NCBI GenBank assembly: GCA_001898505.1
Contig: MKTZ01000025.1
Coordinates: 62,001 to 126,000, forward strand
Length of the DNA stretch: 64,000 bases
Reading direction: 5' to 3'
Origin: Sphingobacteriales bacterium 50-39
GTDB lineage: Bacteria; Bacteroidota; Bacteroidia; Chitinophagales; Chitinophagaceae
The stretch's first letter is position 1. The number at the start of each line of letters is the position of its first letter. The notes beneath the pieces were generated by a model. The model had not been told where the DNA came from and made no database searches. It saw nothing but the letters and a program-made list of their open reading frames with translations. A program made the translations under genes and the position numbers. Positions 8,299 to 17,653 of the stretch are shown one piece after another.

Positions 8299-8520
8299 TT
8301 ATTTTTTGTTGGCTTTGTTCTTTATCAATTCCATCTGCATCATAAAAAATTCAGCGTGTTCCTTGGTCTTAATGACTTTGGCCAAAGAGTCATTCTCCCA
8401 GGGATCGCCGGGATAAAAGAAATTGGGGTCGCCAGTTCTTTTGGCTTCCGCTGAAAGTTCTCTGGCTTTCTGAAATATCTCTTGCCTTTCTTCCTCTGTC
8501 ATGCGTCTTTGTTCTGCCAT
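8299..8520 (-). CDS. Small hydrophilic protein, unknown
   Basis: 73 residues, highly charged and predicted helical (EEERQEIFQKARELSAEAKR), with a central PNFFYPGDPWENDSL segment. It has no signal peptide or membrane segment and I do not recognise it. It starts 33 nt downstream of the 186-residue gene on the same strand, so the two are likely co-transcribed. Base composition is visibly more AT-rich than the flanking his genes. A two-gene, small-plus-medium cytoplasmic module inserted in a conserved operon is compatible with an acquired cargo or toxin/antitoxin-like pair, but no such activity can be claimed from sequence. Confidence 0.75.
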   Translation of the reverse strand: MAEQRRMTEEERQEIFQKARELSAEAKRTGDPNFFYPGDPWENDSLAKVIKTKEHAEFFMMQMELIKNKANKK

Positions 8521-8553
8521 AGATGTAAAGTTAATTGTTTTTTGAAATAATAG

Positions 8554-9114
8554 TTATAGAGGTTTGATATTGAAAATGAAGTAATTGTATAGTTTTTCGG
8601 GATTGATTATTTCGTTTGCCTCAATCTCTTTGTATTTTGTATGCATATCGTCAGTATCCAGATCGCAATTGCCGTCTTCTTCCTGTCTAAGCATCCGAAT
8701 ATAATAATTAACACCTATGATCGTGAATATCGAACTGAGATATGTAAAATTATTTTGGATGCATCTGTAATACATATATGCCCTGGCATTATCAGAACCA
8801 TCGATGCCTACATAGCTACCAGGGTGCTCTTCTAAAAAAGATATCGCATCAAGAAGTGCCGTTGAAAAAACCTTTGAATAATCTTTATGGGAAAGCCTGA
8901 CCTTGTCATCGACAGCGCCATTTTTCCTTATTGGTCCGAAGGCCAAATTATAGGTATTAGGGATCAAGGGGTGAGAGGTATGGCTTATCCTAATGCCCAA
9001 CCGGACACATTCTGTATTTGTTAGAATAGAGTCAAATTCGCTGGCCTGTTGGCCAGGATCTTTGGCAACGATGCGGTATACATTCTTCAGGTCTATCTTC
9101 ACATTAAGTCCCAT
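8554..9114 (-). CDS. Uncharacterised protein, possibly DUF6934 family
   Basis: 186 residues. The NTYNLAFGPI segment, then a charged turn, then a helix (FSTALLDAISFLEEHPGSYVGIDGSDNARAYMYYR split over about residues 85-115) recalls a family of ~150-190-residue Bacteroidota proteins that I believe is Pfam DUF6934; this is from memory and not verified. No catalytic residues are obvious. The gene is AT-rich relative to neighbours and, with the 73-residue gene, forms a reverse-strand unit between hisC and hisB. Its promoter region is shared with hisB (112 bp divergent gap). Horizontal acquisition is a reasonable inference. Confidence 0.75.
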   Translation of the reverse strand: MGLNVKIDLKNVYRIVAKDPGQQASEFDSILTNTECVRLGIRISHTSHPLIPNTYNLAFGPIRKNGAVDDKVRLSHKDYSKVFSTALLDAISFLEEHPGSYVGIDGSDNARAYMYYRCIQNNFTYLSSIFTIIGVNYYIRMLRQEEDGNCDLDTDDMHTKYKEIEANEIINPEKLYNYFIFNIKPL

Positions 9115-9226
9115 TCCTTTTTGATTTTCAGACCCGACGAAATTCCAACATATTTAACGTAGGTTTGCGGAGATTTTACCATTACTTAAAAAATGTTAAA
9201 AGGCCAATAAGTTCATTTTTTTATTC

Positions 9227-10366
9227 ATGAAAAGAGTTTTATTCATCGACCGCGACGGGACCCTCATCAACGAAGCTCCTCCTACCTACCAGATCGATAG
9301 TTTCGACAAGCTGGAATTCTATCCCAATATGTTTGAGTTCATGGGGCGGATAGCCCGGGAGATGGACTATGAGCTATTGATGGTGACCAACCAGGATGGC
9401 CTTGGGACAAAGGATTTCCCGGAAGATACGTTCTGGCCTGTGCAGCAGTTTATCATGAAGAGCCTGGAAAATGAAGGTATTTGTTTCAAGGACGTATACA
9501 TCGACAAAAGCTTTCCCAGGGACAATGCGCCTACCCGGAAGCCGGGCACGGGCATGCTGACCCGCTATATCGACAATCCCGAGTATGACCTGGCTAATTC
9601 ATTTGTCATCGGGGACAGGATCACCGACGTGCAGCTGGCGAAGAACCTGGGGTGCAAGGCCATCTGGCTGAACAATGAGCCGGGGCTGGGGGGCCGCGAG
9701 GTGAAGGATACGATGACGGAGCTGAATGAAGTGGTGGCGTTGGAGACGGGGGAATGGAGCAAGATATATGAGTTCCTGAAGCTGGGTCTGCGTCGTGTGA
9801 TCCATGAGCGCAATACCAGCGAGACGCAGATAAAGATCGAGCTGAATGTAGATGGCAGCGGCAAGGCTGCGATCTTCACGGGATTAGGCTTCTTCGATCA
9901 TATGCTGGAGCAGATAGCGCGGCATGGTAAGATGGACCTCACCATCCGTACGAATGGGGACCTCCATATCGACGAGCATCATACCATCGAGGATACGGGT
10001 ATCGCATTGGGAGAAGCGTTTGCGATGGCGCTGGCGGACAAGCGGGGGATGGAGCGGTATGGGTTTGCGTTGCCCATGGACGAGGCGGATGCCAAAGTGC
10101 TGATCGACTTTGGGGGAAGGAACTGGATCGTCTGGCATGCGGAGTTCAAACGGGAGCATATTGGGGAGATGCCGACCGAGATGTTCTTTCATTTCTTCAA
10201 ATCCTTTTCGGACGCTGCCAGGTGCAATCTGAATATTGAGTGCAGGGGGGAGAACGAGCATCATAAGATCGAGGCTATTTTCAAGGCTTTTGCAAAAGCC
10301 ATACGGATGGCTGTCAGGCGGGACCCACTGAGCAATTACCTGCCGAGCACGAAGGGGGTGCTGTAG
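9227..10366 (+). CDS. hisB: Bifunctional histidinol-phosphatase / IGP dehydratase
   Basis: A two-domain HisB of 379 residues. The N-terminal HAD phosphatase (residues 1-~165) has the nucleophile motif DRDGTLI near the start, the thiol/Lys motif region and [15 protein letters not shown]. It removes phosphate from histidinol-phosphate. The C-terminal imidazoleglycerol-phosphate dehydratase (residues ~185-379) has the two Mn-binding His clusters, [13 protein letters not shown]...[10 protein letters not shown] and [24 protein letters not shown]. The gene stands alone between the reverse-strand cargo and the trp leader. A TAGGTTTG -7 box at 9160-9167, with no convincing -33 element, may drive it. 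hisB ends 73 nt before the Trp leader peptide, so it is not under the Trp attenuator. Confidence 0.97.
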   Translation: MKRVLFIDRDGTLINEAPPTYQIDSFDKLEFYPNMFEFMGRIAREMDYELLMVTNQDGLGTKDFPEDTFWPVQQFIMKSLENEGICFKDVYIDKSFPRDNAPTRKPGTGMLTRYIDNPEYDLANSFVIGDRITDVQLAKNLGCKAIWLNNEPGLGGREVKDTMTELNEVVALETGEWSKIYEFLKLGLRRVIHERNTSETQIKIELNVDGSGKAAIFTGLGFFDHMLEQIARHGKMDLTIRTNGDLHIDEHHTIEDTGIALGEAFAMALADKRGMERYGFALPMDEADAKVLIDFGGRNWIVWHAEFKREHIGEMPTEMFFHFFKSFSDAARCNLNIECRGENEHHKIEAIFKAFAKAIRMAVRRDPLSNYLPSTKGVL

Positions 10367-10400
10367 GGGTGGTGGGCCTGTCCAGGGCGGTGAAAAAAAA

Positions 10401-10432
10401 TTTGGAAAAGTGATTTTTGCGGGTCATATTTG
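10401..10432 (+). promoter_or_regulatory. Promoter of the trp-his operon
   Basis: TTTG (10401-10404), a 20-nt spacer, then CATATTTG (10425-10432), one mismatch to TAnnTTTG. Only 7 nt separate the -7 box from the leader ATG at 10440, so the mRNA should be leaderless or nearly so, as at hisL. Confidence 0.7.
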
Positions 10433-10439
10433 CCGTGCA

Positions 10440-10502
10440 ATGACAAAAAAGCTTATAAATAAACTGTGGTGGTGGCATACTAACTCCAAACGGGGCAAGT
10501 AA
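10440..10502 (+). CDS. trpL: Tryptophan operon leader peptide
   Basis: A 20-codon frame (ATG 10440, TAA 10500-10502) with three consecutive Trp codons, TGG at 10467-10475 (residues 10-12). Trp codons in tandem are rare in ordinary proteins. Position directly upstream of an attenuator hairpin and trpE identifies it as the sensing peptide: scarcity of charged tRNA-Trp stalls the ribosome here. It follows the promoter by 7 nt and is too short for routine gene finders. Confidence 0.93.
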   Translation: MTKKLINKLWWWHTNSKRGK

Positions 10503-10555
10503 TGCTATTACTACATGTATTACCATATTGGGCCCCGGTATACCGGGGCCTTTTT
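10491..10555 (+). terminator. Trp attenuator: terminator with competing antiterminator
   Basis: A perfect 20-bp palindrome at 10531-10550 (stem GGCCCCGG/CCGGGGCC) followed by TTTTT is an intrinsic terminator. CGGGGC at 10491-10496, inside the last codons of trpL, is exactly complementary to GCCCCG at 10532-10537, giving a 6-bp all-GC antiterminator. A small hairpin, AGTAAT-GCT-ATTACT (10498-10512), sits between the two strands. A ribosome reaching the TAA covers 10491-10496 and lets the terminator form; stalling at 10467-10475 leaves it available. Read by eye, no folding energies computed. Confidence 0.9.
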
Positions 10556-10578
10556 CATTCCAAGAATCGTTGAACGTC

Positions 10579-11997
10579 ATGAAAAAAATAGAGATCAAAA
10601 CGCATTGCCGGAAGCTGTTATCGGATATCTACACGCCTGTGGGTATCTACCTCCGGCTGCGGGACAGGTTCCGGGACACCATTCTGCTGGAAAGCACGGA
10701 TTATCATGTGGCCGAGAACAGCTATTCCTTTATCTGTATCAACGCCATCGCAGGCATCGAGATATCCGACACCCGGAACATCGAGTTCAAACTGCCGGGG
10801 CTGCCCCCTGAAAAGAAGCCATTGGGCAATCTGGCAGATACTCCCCAACTCTTGTGGGAATTCATGCAACGGTTTGACTCGAAGCCTTCTTCCGAGCGGC
10901 CGGTGAGGGCCGTGCAGGGGCTGTTTGGCTATACCACGTTCGACGCTGTACAATTCTTCGATACCATCAAGCTGAGTTCCAGCGAAGAGAGGGCGGGTAT
11001 ACCGCTGATGCGCTACCGGCTCTATCAATATGTCATAGCTATCAATCATTTCAAGGACGAGCTGTACATCTGCGAGAACCAGATCGCGGGGCTGGAATCG
11101 GAGATCGGGATCGTGGAATCCCTGATAAAGAGCAAAGATGTTCCTGTATATCCTTTCCGGGTCAAGGGCGAGGAGACCTCGAATCTAAAAGATGAGGAAT
11201 ATATCGAGATCGTAAAAAAAGGCATCAGGAGCTGTCACCGTGGGGATGTTTTTCAGATCGTGCTCAGCCGTCGTTTTCAGCAGGGATTTACCGGCGACGA
11301 GTTCAATGTATACAGGGCCCTGCGCAGCATCAATCCCTCGCCTTATCTCTTCTTTTTCGACTATGGCGATTACAAGCTGATGGGGTCTTCACCCGAGTCG
11401 CAGCTGATCCTGCAGAATGGGGAGGCCATTGTACATCCTATAGCTGGTACGTTCAAGCGGAGCGGCGACGATGGGATAGACAAAATGATGGCCGACAAGC
11501 TGTTAAAGGATGCAAAGGAAAATGCGGAGCATGTTATGCTGGTGGATCTGGCCCGCAACGATCTCAGCCGTAATTGTGACGAGGTCACCGTGGCGCAGTA
11601 CCGGCAGGTGCAATATTATTCTCATGTCATCCACCTCGTGAGCGAGGTTAGGGGAAAGCTACGGGATGGCTACAATCCATTCGAGCTGCTGGCCACTACT
11701 TTCCCTGCGGGTACGCTTAGCGGCGCCCCCAAGTTCAAGGCAATGGAGCTGATCGATGAATACGAGCCTACTACCCGGAGCTATTATGGAGGCTGTATCG
11801 GGTTCATGGGTTTTGATGGCAGCTGTAATCACGCGATCATGATCCGCAGCCTGCTGAGCAGGAACAATACCCTGATCTATCAGGCAGGCGCCGGTGTGGT
11901 AGCCGCCAGTCAGCCCGAGAGTGAGCTGCAGGAAGTAAATAACAAATTAGGAGCTTTGAAGAAAGCTATTTTGTTTGCGGAGGAAATAAGTCATTAA
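10579..11997 (+). CDS. trpE: Anthranilate synthase component I
   Basis: Converts chorismate to anthranilate with ammonia from TrpG. 472 residues from the ATG at 10579 (MKKIEIKTH). The frame is open to 10528, but that would begin inside the attenuator hairpin. The tryptophan-binding LLES motif for feedback inhibition is present near residue 37. Chorismate-binding motifs follow in the C-terminal half: GDVFQIVLSRRF, PIAGTFKRSGDD, HVMLVDLARNDLSR, FPAGTLSGAPKFKAMELID, and SYYGGCIGFMGFDGS. First structural gene after the Trp attenuator; trpG follows after 22 nt. Confidence 0.97.
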   Translation: MKKIEIKTHCRKLLSDIYTPVGIYLRLRDRFRDTILLESTDYHVAENSYSFICINAIAGIEISDTRNIEFKLPGLPPEKKPLGNLADTPQLLWEFMQRFDSKPSSERPVRAVQGLFGYTTFDAVQFFDTIKLSSSEERAGIPLMRYRLYQYVIAINHFKDELYICENQIAGLESEIGIVESLIKSKDVPVYPFRVKGEETSNLKDEEYIEIVKKGIRSCHRGDVFQIVLSRRFQQGFTGDEFNVYRALRSINPSPYLFFFDYGDYKLMGSSPESQLILQNGEAIVHPIAGTFKRSGDDGIDKMMADKLLKDAKENAEHVMLVDLARNDLSRNCDEVTVAQYRQVQYYSHVIHLVSEVRGKLRDGYNPFELLATTFPAGTLSGAPKFKAMELIDEYEPTTRSYYGGCIGFMGFDGSCNHAIMIRSLLSRNNTLIYQAGAGVVAASQPESELQEVNNKLGALKKAILFAEEISH

Positions 11998-12019
11998 TAA
12001 TTCTATAAAACTACATATA

Positions 12020-12616
12020 GTGGCCCGTATTCTTGTATTCGACAATTACGATTCATTCACCTATAATCTTGTGCACCTGGTGGAGAAGCTGATCCGTCAA
12101 CGGGTGGAAGTGCACCGCAATGACAAGCTGCCACTGGAGAAAGTAAAGGAGTATGATAAGATCATTCTTTCGCCGGGACCTGGTATCCCTGAAGAGGCCG
12201 GGCTGCTGTTGCCTCTTATAAGGGAATACGCCGCGTCGAAGTCTATTTTGGGAGTATGTCTGGGGCATCAGGCCATCGGGGAGGCATTCGGTGGCCGGCT
12301 GGTGAATCTCAGCACCGTATATCATGGGGTGTCGACCCCAGTGAAGATATTGCGGCCCTCGGAAAGAAATGGTGTAAAGAGAGATAATGACCTGTTCGAG
12401 GGGCTTCCAAACGAGATGGAAGTCGGCCGGTACCATAGCTGGGTCGTCAGCGAGGAAGGATTTCCGGCAGAGCTCGAGGTGACGGCAAGGGATGAGAAGA
12501 ATTATATCATGGCCCTGCGGCACAGGACGCTGGATGTGCAAGGGGTGCAATTCCATCCTGAGAGTGTGCTGACACCACAAGGCGAACAAATATTAAAAAA
12601 CTGGTTGAAAGCATAG
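12020..12616 (+). CDS. trpG: Anthranilate synthase component II (glutaminase)
   Basis: Class-I glutamine amidotransferase of 198 residues that supplies ammonia to TrpE. It starts at a GTG (12020). The oxyanion region is SPGPGIPEEAG. The nucleophile Cys lies in GVCLGHQAIGEAFGG and the catalytic His-Glu pair in VQFHPESVLTP. Same operon as trpE, 2 nt before trpD. As in many bacteria it could also serve aminodeoxychorismate synthase; nothing here decides that. Confidence 0.96.
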   Translation: MARILVFDNYDSFTYNLVHLVEKLIRQRVEVHRNDKLPLEKVKEYDKIILSPGPGIPEEAGLLLPLIREYAASKSILGVCLGHQAIGEAFGGRLVNLSTVYHGVSTPVKILRPSERNGVKRDNDLFEGLPNEMEVGRYHSWVVSEEGFPAELEVTARDEKNYIMALRHRTLDVQGVQFHPESVLTPQGEQILKNWLKA

Positions 12617-12618
12617 TT

Positions 12619-13611
12619 ATGAAGAAGATATTACAATACCTGTTTGAACACAAGACACTGACCAGGCCGCAGGCCCGGGAAGTGCTGACGAATATCGCCG
12701 GAGGCGCTTACAACGAGAGCGAGATCGCCGCCTTTATTACGGTGTTCCTCATGCGTAGCATCACGATCGATGAGCTGCAGGGTTTTCGCGACGCGCTCCT
12801 GGACCTTTGCGTCCGGGTGGATCTGAATGGACATGACGCCATCGATATTGTCGGTACGGGAGGGGATGGGAAAAATACATTCAATATATCCACGCTGTCG
12901 TGTTTCATAGTAGCCGGGACGGGCCAGAAAGTGGCCAAACATGGAAACTACGGCGCCAGCACCATCAGCGGAGCTTCCAATGTCATGGAGTCGCTGGGAT
13001 ATAAGTTCAAGAATGATGCAGGCGCCTTGAAAAAGGAGATAGATCAAGCCGGTATCTGTTTCCTGCATGCCCCCCTATTCCATCCCGCCCTCAAGACCGT
13101 GGGGCCTATCCGGAAGAACCTGGGTGTGCGGACATTCTTCAATATGCTGGGTCCCATGGTAAATCCCGCCAGCCCGAAATTCCAGCTGGTAGGGGTCTAT
13201 AATCTGGAAATGGCCAGGATATACAATTACCTGCTGCAGCAGACGGAAGGATATTACACTATTATCCATGGCCTGGACGGATATGATGAGATATCCCTGA
13301 CCGGTGATACGAAGGTGATCACCCAAAAAGGAGAAAAGATCATGACACCCGAAGAATTGGGCAAACGAATGGTAAATGCTTCCGATATTTATGGGGGCAA
13401 TTCGGTGGACGAGGCGGCGAAAATATTTACAAAAATATTGAAGGTTGAAGGCAGCTGGGCGCAGAATGCCGTGGTATTGGCGAATGCCGCCATGGCCCTT
13501 TATTCCACGGGTAATTATGGGAAATACGACGATGCATATGCTGCGGCGGTGGATAGCCTGGAGAGCGGAAAAGCCTATGCGGCATTGAATACATTGATAT
13601 CCTTACAATAA
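12619..13611 (+). CDS. trpD: Anthranilate phosphoribosyltransferase
   Basis: Transfers phosphoribose from PRPP to anthranilate. 330 residues, full length. Glycine-rich PRPP-binding motif GTGGDGKNTFNIST, then KHGNYGASTISGASNVMESLGY, NLGVRTFFNMLGPMVNPA and GLDGYDEISLTG, all characteristic of TrpD. It begins 2 nt after trpG. It consumes PRPP, as HisG does, which is one metabolic reason the two pathways could be co-regulated. Confidence 0.97.
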   Translation: MKKILQYLFEHKTLTRPQAREVLTNIAGGAYNESEIAAFITVFLMRSITIDELQGFRDALLDLCVRVDLNGHDAIDIVGTGGDGKNTFNISTLSCFIVAGTGQKVAKHGNYGASTISGASNVMESLGYKFKNDAGALKKEIDQAGICFLHAPLFHPALKTVGPIRKNLGVRTFFNMLGPMVNPASPKFQLVGVYNLEMARIYNYLLQQTEGYYTIIHGLDGYDEISLTGDTKVITQKGEKIMTPEELGKRMVNASDIYGGNSVDEAAKIFTKILKVEGSWAQNAVVLANAAMALYSTGNYGKYDDAYAAAVDSLESGKAYAALNTLISLQ

Positions 13612-13640
13612 GCGCCTGTGATGGGCGGAGGAATGAACAA

Positions 13641-14429
13641 ATGAACATACTGGATAAAATAATCGAGCACAAAAGAGTGGAAGTTGCGCAACGAAAGGAA
13701 GCCGTTCCCGTGGCACAGCTGGAGAGCAGTCCTTTGTTCACCCGGCGGGTGCTGTCGTTGAAGCAATTTCTGACAGACCCGTCCAGAACGGGTATCATTG
13801 CGGAGTTTAAAAGAAGAAGCCCTTCAAAGGGGGTGATCAACGACCAGGTGGATGTGGCGACCGTTACAAAAGGATATGCGGCGGCGGGGGCATCCTGTCT
13901 GTCCGTGTTGACCGACCCGGTCTTTTTTGGCGGCAGCTCGGACGATCTGCAGCGGGCGCGTGTCAACGAGATCCCTATCCTGCGAAAGGATTTTATTATC
14001 GATGAATACCAGATCATCGAGGCAAAGGCCATCGGCGCCGATGTGATCTTGCTGATAGCGGCCTGCCTGACGCCGGAAGAAGTGCAGCGACTGGCGGAGT
14101 TTGCCCGGGGGCTGGGGTTGGAAGTGCTGCTGGAGATACATAACGAGGATGAACTGGAGCATATCTGCGAAGCAACGGAAATGGTGGGGGTGAACAACCG
14201 GGACCTGAAGACGTTCACCGTAGATATACAGCGGAGTATCGATCTCAGTAAGAAGATCCCGGAGGGTAAGATCCTTGTTGCGGAGAGCGGGATCAGCAAG
14301 ATAGAAACCATCCTCCACATGAAGGACGCCGGCTTTACCGGATTTCTTATCGGGGAGAATTTTATGAAAGAAAAGGACCCGGGGGCAGCTTTTGGAGCAT
14401 TCGTAGCTGAACTTAAAGAAAAACCATGA
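13641..14429 (+). CDS. trpC: Indole-3-glycerol-phosphate synthase
   Basis: Ring closure of CdRP to indole-3-glycerol phosphate. 262 residues with TIM-barrel motifs: IIAEFKRRSPSKG (catalytic Lys), SVLTDPVFFGGS, ILRKDFIIDEYQI, LLIAACL, VGVNNRDLKTF and VAESGI. It starts 29 nt after trpD, and its last 4 nt overlap trpF (ATGA), pointing to translational coupling. TrpC and TrpF are separate proteins here, not fused as in E. coli. Confidence 0.97.
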   Translation: MNILDKIIEHKRVEVAQRKEAVPVAQLESSPLFTRRVLSLKQFLTDPSRTGIIAEFKRRSPSKGVINDQVDVATVTKGYAAAGASCLSVLTDPVFFGGSSDDLQRARVNEIPILRKDFIIDEYQIIEAKAIGADVILLIAACLTPEEVQRLAEFARGLGLEVLLEIHNEDELEHICEATEMVGVNNRDLKTFTVDIQRSIDLSKKIPEGKILVAESGISKIETILHMKDAGFTGFLIGENFMKEKDPGAAFGAFVAELKEKP

Positions 14430-15067
14430 GAGTAAAAGTCTGCGGAATGACCGAGATCGACCAGGTCAGGCAACTCGACGCCATGGGGGTGGATTTTGCG
14501 GGGTTTATATTTTACCCCAGATCGCCCCGATATGTAGTTCGTCACTTGACGGGTGACCAGGTCAAACGGGCGAAGCTGCGGCTGGGTAAGGTGGGTGTCT
14601 TTGTCAATGCCACGTATGACGATGTCATGAAGCAGGTGGACAGCTATGGTCTGGATATGGTGCAGCTGCATGGGGATGAGACCCCACGGTTTTGCGAGCA
14701 GCTATCCAACTATATCACCGTGATAAAGGTCTTCCGGCTGGGTGAGGATGATCCTATCGACTGGCTGGTCCGCCCCTACCAGGAGTCCTGTGATATGTTC
14801 CTTTTCGACACAGAGGGGGCGGGATATGGGGGAACGGGGAAAAAATTCAACTGGAATACCCTGAAGTCGGCCCATATCGATAAACTGTTCTTTTTGAGCG
14901 GAGGCATCGAGCCGGGTGATGCAGAAAAACTGAAAGCATTCTCCAAGGAGCCCGTTGCAAAAAAGATGTTTTCCATCGACATCAACAGCAAGTTCGAAAC
15001 GAGCGCAGGAGTAAAGGACCTGAAAAAAATAAGAACGATGCTGGATAACCTTAAGAATAATATATGA
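14426..15067 (+). CDS. trpF: Phosphoribosylanthranilate isomerase
   Basis: Amadori rearrangement of PRA to CdRP. 213 residues, TIM barrel. The catalytic Cys is in VKVCGM at the N-terminus, with [43 protein letters not shown] (catalytic Asp region) and FLSGGI. It overlaps trpC upstream and trpB downstream by 4 nt each, so the trpCFBA genes are strung together by ATGA junctions. Confidence 0.96.
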   Translation: MRVKVCGMTEIDQVRQLDAMGVDFAGFIFYPRSPRYVVRHLTGDQVKRAKLRLGKVGVFVNATYDDVMKQVDSYGLDMVQLHGDETPRFCEQLSNYITVIKVFRLGEDDPIDWLVRPYQESCDMFLFDTEGAGYGGTGKKFNWNTLKSAHIDKLFFLSGGIEPGDAEKLKAFSKEPVAKKMFSIDINSKFETSAGVKDLKKIRTMLDNLKNNI

Positions 15068-16278
15068 GTACCATTCAACAAAAGGCTGTTTCTTCCTATA
15101 CCCCGGACAAACAGGGGTATTATGGAAAATTCGGAGGGGCCTATATCCCGGAGATGCTTTATCCCAATGTGGAAGAGCTGCGTACCCGCTATTTGGAGAT
15201 CATGCATGAAGCTTCTTTCCAAAAGGAGTATCAGTCATTGCTGAAAGACTATGTAGGGCGTCCTTCACCCTTGTACCTGGCCAGAAGGCTCAGCAACAAG
15301 TACAATACAGAGATATTCCTCAAGCGGGAGGACCTCAATCATACCGGGGCGCATAAGATCAACAATTCCATAGGACAGATACTTTTAGCACAGCGGCTGG
15401 GTAAGAAGAGGATCATTGCCGAGACGGGCGCAGGACAGCATGGAGTGGCCACAGCCACTGTGTGTGCGTTGAAGGGAATGGAGTGCATCGTTTATATGGG
15501 ATCGAAAGACATCGAGCGGCAAGCGCCAAACGTGGCTCGCATGAAGATGCTGGGCGCCAAGGTAGTGCCTGCTACCAGCGGTAGTCAGACCCTGAAGGAT
15601 GCTACCAACGAAGCCATACGGGACTGGATCAACAACCCGACAGATACCCATTATATCATTGGCAGCGTGGTAGGACCGCACCCTTATCCCGACATGGTTG
15701 CCCGTTTCCAAAGTGTGATCAGCGAGGAGATCAGGGCGCAGTTAAAGGAGAAGACAGGGAGCGAGCTGCCTACGCATGTGATAGCATGTGTGGGTGGAGG
15801 TAGCAATGCCGCCGGAGCTTTTTATCATTTCCTGGACGAGCTCAGTGTAGAGCTGATAGCCGTGGAGGCCGCGGGACATGGGGTACATAGCGGGCAAAGC
15901 GCCGCCACCACGCAATTGGGCAAACCGGGTGTCCTGCATGGCAGCAAGAGCCTGGTCATGCAGACAGAAGACGGGCAGGTGGTAGAACCTCACAGCATTT
16001 CGGCGGGCCTGGATTATCCTGGCATCGGTCCGTTGCACGCGCATTTATATGAGAGTGGCCGGGCTACCTTTCTCAGCGCGACAGACGATGAGTCGTTGAA
16101 GGCGGCGTTCGAGCTTACCCAACTGGAGGGGATCATACCCGCGCTGGAGTCGGCGCATGCGCTGGCAGGGCTGGATCAATTACAATTAAATGAAAAGGAT
16201 ACGGTAGTCCTCTGTCTCAGCGGCAGGGGTGATAAAGATATGGCGACCTATATGCGGGCTATGGAGGGAAAATTATGA
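15064..16278 (+). CDS. trpB: Tryptophan synthase beta chain
   Basis: Condenses indole with serine using PLP. 404 residues, TrpB1 type. PLP lysine in [22 protein letters not shown] phosphate/substrate loop in [16 protein letters not shown], and [12 protein letters not shown] binding the cofactor phosphate. Overlaps trpF and trpA by 4 nt each, in line with the one-to-one alpha/beta complex. Confidence 0.98.
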   Translation: MSTIQQKAVSSYTPDKQGYYGKFGGAYIPEMLYPNVEELRTRYLEIMHEASFQKEYQSLLKDYVGRPSPLYLARRLSNKYNTEIFLKREDLNHTGAHKINNSIGQILLAQRLGKKRIIAETGAGQHGVATATVCALKGMECIVYMGSKDIERQAPNVARMKMLGAKVVPATSGSQTLKDATNEAIRDWINNPTDTHYIIGSVVGPHPYPDMVARFQSVISEEIRAQLKEKTGSELPTHVIACVGGGSNAAGAFYHFLDELSVELIAVEAAGHGVHSGQSAATTQLGKPGVLHGSKSLVMQTEDGQVVEPHSISAGLDYPGIGPLHAHLYESGRATFLSATDDESLKAAFELTQLEGIIPALESAHALAGLDQLQLNEKDTVVLCLSGRGDKDMATYMRAMEGKL

Positions 16279-17045
16279 GCAGAATAACGGATCTATTCAC
16301 AAGAAAGAATCGGCGGGTATTGAATGTCTATTGTACGGCAGGATATCCGCAACTGAACAGCACGTTGGAAGTGATGAAGGCGTTACAGGACAACGGAGCG
16401 GACATGATCGAGCTGGGCATGCCATACAGCGACCCTTTGGCGGATGGCCCCGTGATACAGGCCAGCAGCATGAAGGCATTGGAGAACGGAATGACCATTG
16501 CTGTTCTCTTCGATCAATTAAAAAGCCTTCGTAGCACCATCCAGCTGCCTGTATTGTTGATGGGCTATATGAACCCTGTGCTGCAATATGGGTTTGAAAG
16601 ATTTTGCGCTGCTGCGGCGGCCGTGGGCGTAGACGGGCTGATCCTGCCTGATCTGCCGATATACGAATTCGAGACGGAATATGGCCCCATCATACGCAAG
16701 TATGGACTGGACTTTGTTTTTCTTGTCACACCAGAGACCTCTTCCGAGCGCATCGCCAAGGTGGATTCGCTGAGCTCGGGATTTTTGTATGCCGTCTCAT
16801 CCTCCTCCACGACAGGCAAGGATAAGGATATGGGGGGACAGCAGGCCTATTTCGAGAAACTTCAAAGCATGCAATTGCGCAATCCGGTGCTGGTGGGATT
16901 TGGAATAAAGGACAAGACCACGTTCGAGACGACATGCCGGTATACCAACGGCGCTATCATCGGGACGGCGTATATAAAGGCACTGGATAATACAAAAGAT
17001 ATCAACGCAGCAACTTCCACATTTTTAAAACCTATCCTGGGATGA
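16275..17045 (+). CDS. trpA: Tryptophan synthase alpha chain
   Basis: Cleaves indole-3-glycerol phosphate to indole and G3P and channels indole to TrpB. 256 residues. The catalytic Glu is in [16 protein letters not shown] and the catalytic Asp in [20 protein letters not shown] forms the phosphate loop region. The gene overlaps hisH by 4 nt (17042-17045, ATGA). This is a direct junction between the trp and his pathways, so hisH translation is probably coupled to trpA. Confidence 0.97.
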   Translation: MSRITDLFTRKNRRVLNVYCTAGYPQLNSTLEVMKALQDNGADMIELGMPYSDPLADGPVIQASSMKALENGMTIAVLFDQLKSLRSTIQLPVLLMGYMNPVLQYGFERFCAAAAAVGVDGLILPDLPIYEFETEYGPIIRKYGLDFVFLVTPETSSERIAKVDSLSSGFLYAVSSSSTTGKDKDMGGQQAYFEKLQSMQLRNPVLVGFGIKDKTTFETTCRYTNGAIIGTAYIKALDNTKDINAATSTFLKPILG

Positions 17046-17644
17046 GCACTGTTATTGTCAAATACAACGCGGGCAATATCCAGTCAGTCCTGTATGCACT
17101 GGAACGCATCGGGCAGCAGGCTGTCGTGACGGACGATCCCGGGCAGATACGTGGAGCGGATAAGGTGATCTTTCCCGGAGTGGGGGAGGCCAGCACTGCC
17201 ATGGAGTATTTAAAGGGCAGGGGGCTGGATGTATTGCTGAGGGAATTAAAGCAGCCTGTGTTGGGCATTTGTCTGGGCATGCAGCTCATGTGCAGCTACA
17301 GTGAAGAGAATGACACGACCTGTCTGGGTATTTTCGAGGAGAAGGTCAAGAAGTTCGCTGGTCTGGGAGAGAATGGCGAAAAGCTGAAGGTCCCGCAAAT
17401 AGGATGGAATAATATCTATGACCTAAAGACCCCGCTGCTGGAGGGATTGCCGGAAAACAGCTTTTGTTATTTCGTACATGGGTATTATGCGGATCTGGGG
17501 AAGCATACGATAGCCACGACTCGTTATGGTCAGCCGTATAGTTCGGGTCTGCACAGGGATAATTTTTACGGTGTCCAGTTCCATCCGGAGAAGTCGGCGA
17601 CAGTGGGCGAGCGGATATTAAAAAATTTTTTAGAGAACGTTTAA
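17042..17644 (+). CDS. hisH: Imidazole glycerol phosphate synthase glutaminase subunit
   Basis: Releases ammonia from glutamine for HisF. 200 residues, class-I amidotransferase. Nucleophile in GICLGMQLMCSYS, catalytic His-Glu in VQFHPEKSATVGE, PGVGEAS oxyanion region near residue 47. The ATG lies inside the end of trpA. Being downstream of trpL with no visible terminator or new promoter in between, hisH and the following three his genes are expected to be transcribed with trp. Confidence 0.97.
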   Translation: MSTVIVKYNAGNIQSVLYALERIGQQAVVTDDPGQIRGADKVIFPGVGEASTAMEYLKGRGLDVLLRELKQPVLGICLGMQLMCSYSEENDTTCLGIFEEKVKKFAGLGENGEKLKVPQIGWNNIYDLKTPLLEGLPENSFCYFVHGYYADLGKHTIATTRYGQPYSSGLHRDNFYGVQFHPEKSATVGERILKNFLENV

Positions 17645-17653
17645 ATATCAGGA

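Noticed and set aside
10528-10578. Upstream start for trpE
   Set aside because: It would place the start codon inside the attenuator terminator hairpin; family alignment begins at MKKIEIKTH.
13427-14671. 414-codon reverse frame across trpD-trpC-trpF
   Set aside because: Complement of three well-identified trp genes; no domain, extreme Ser/Arg content.
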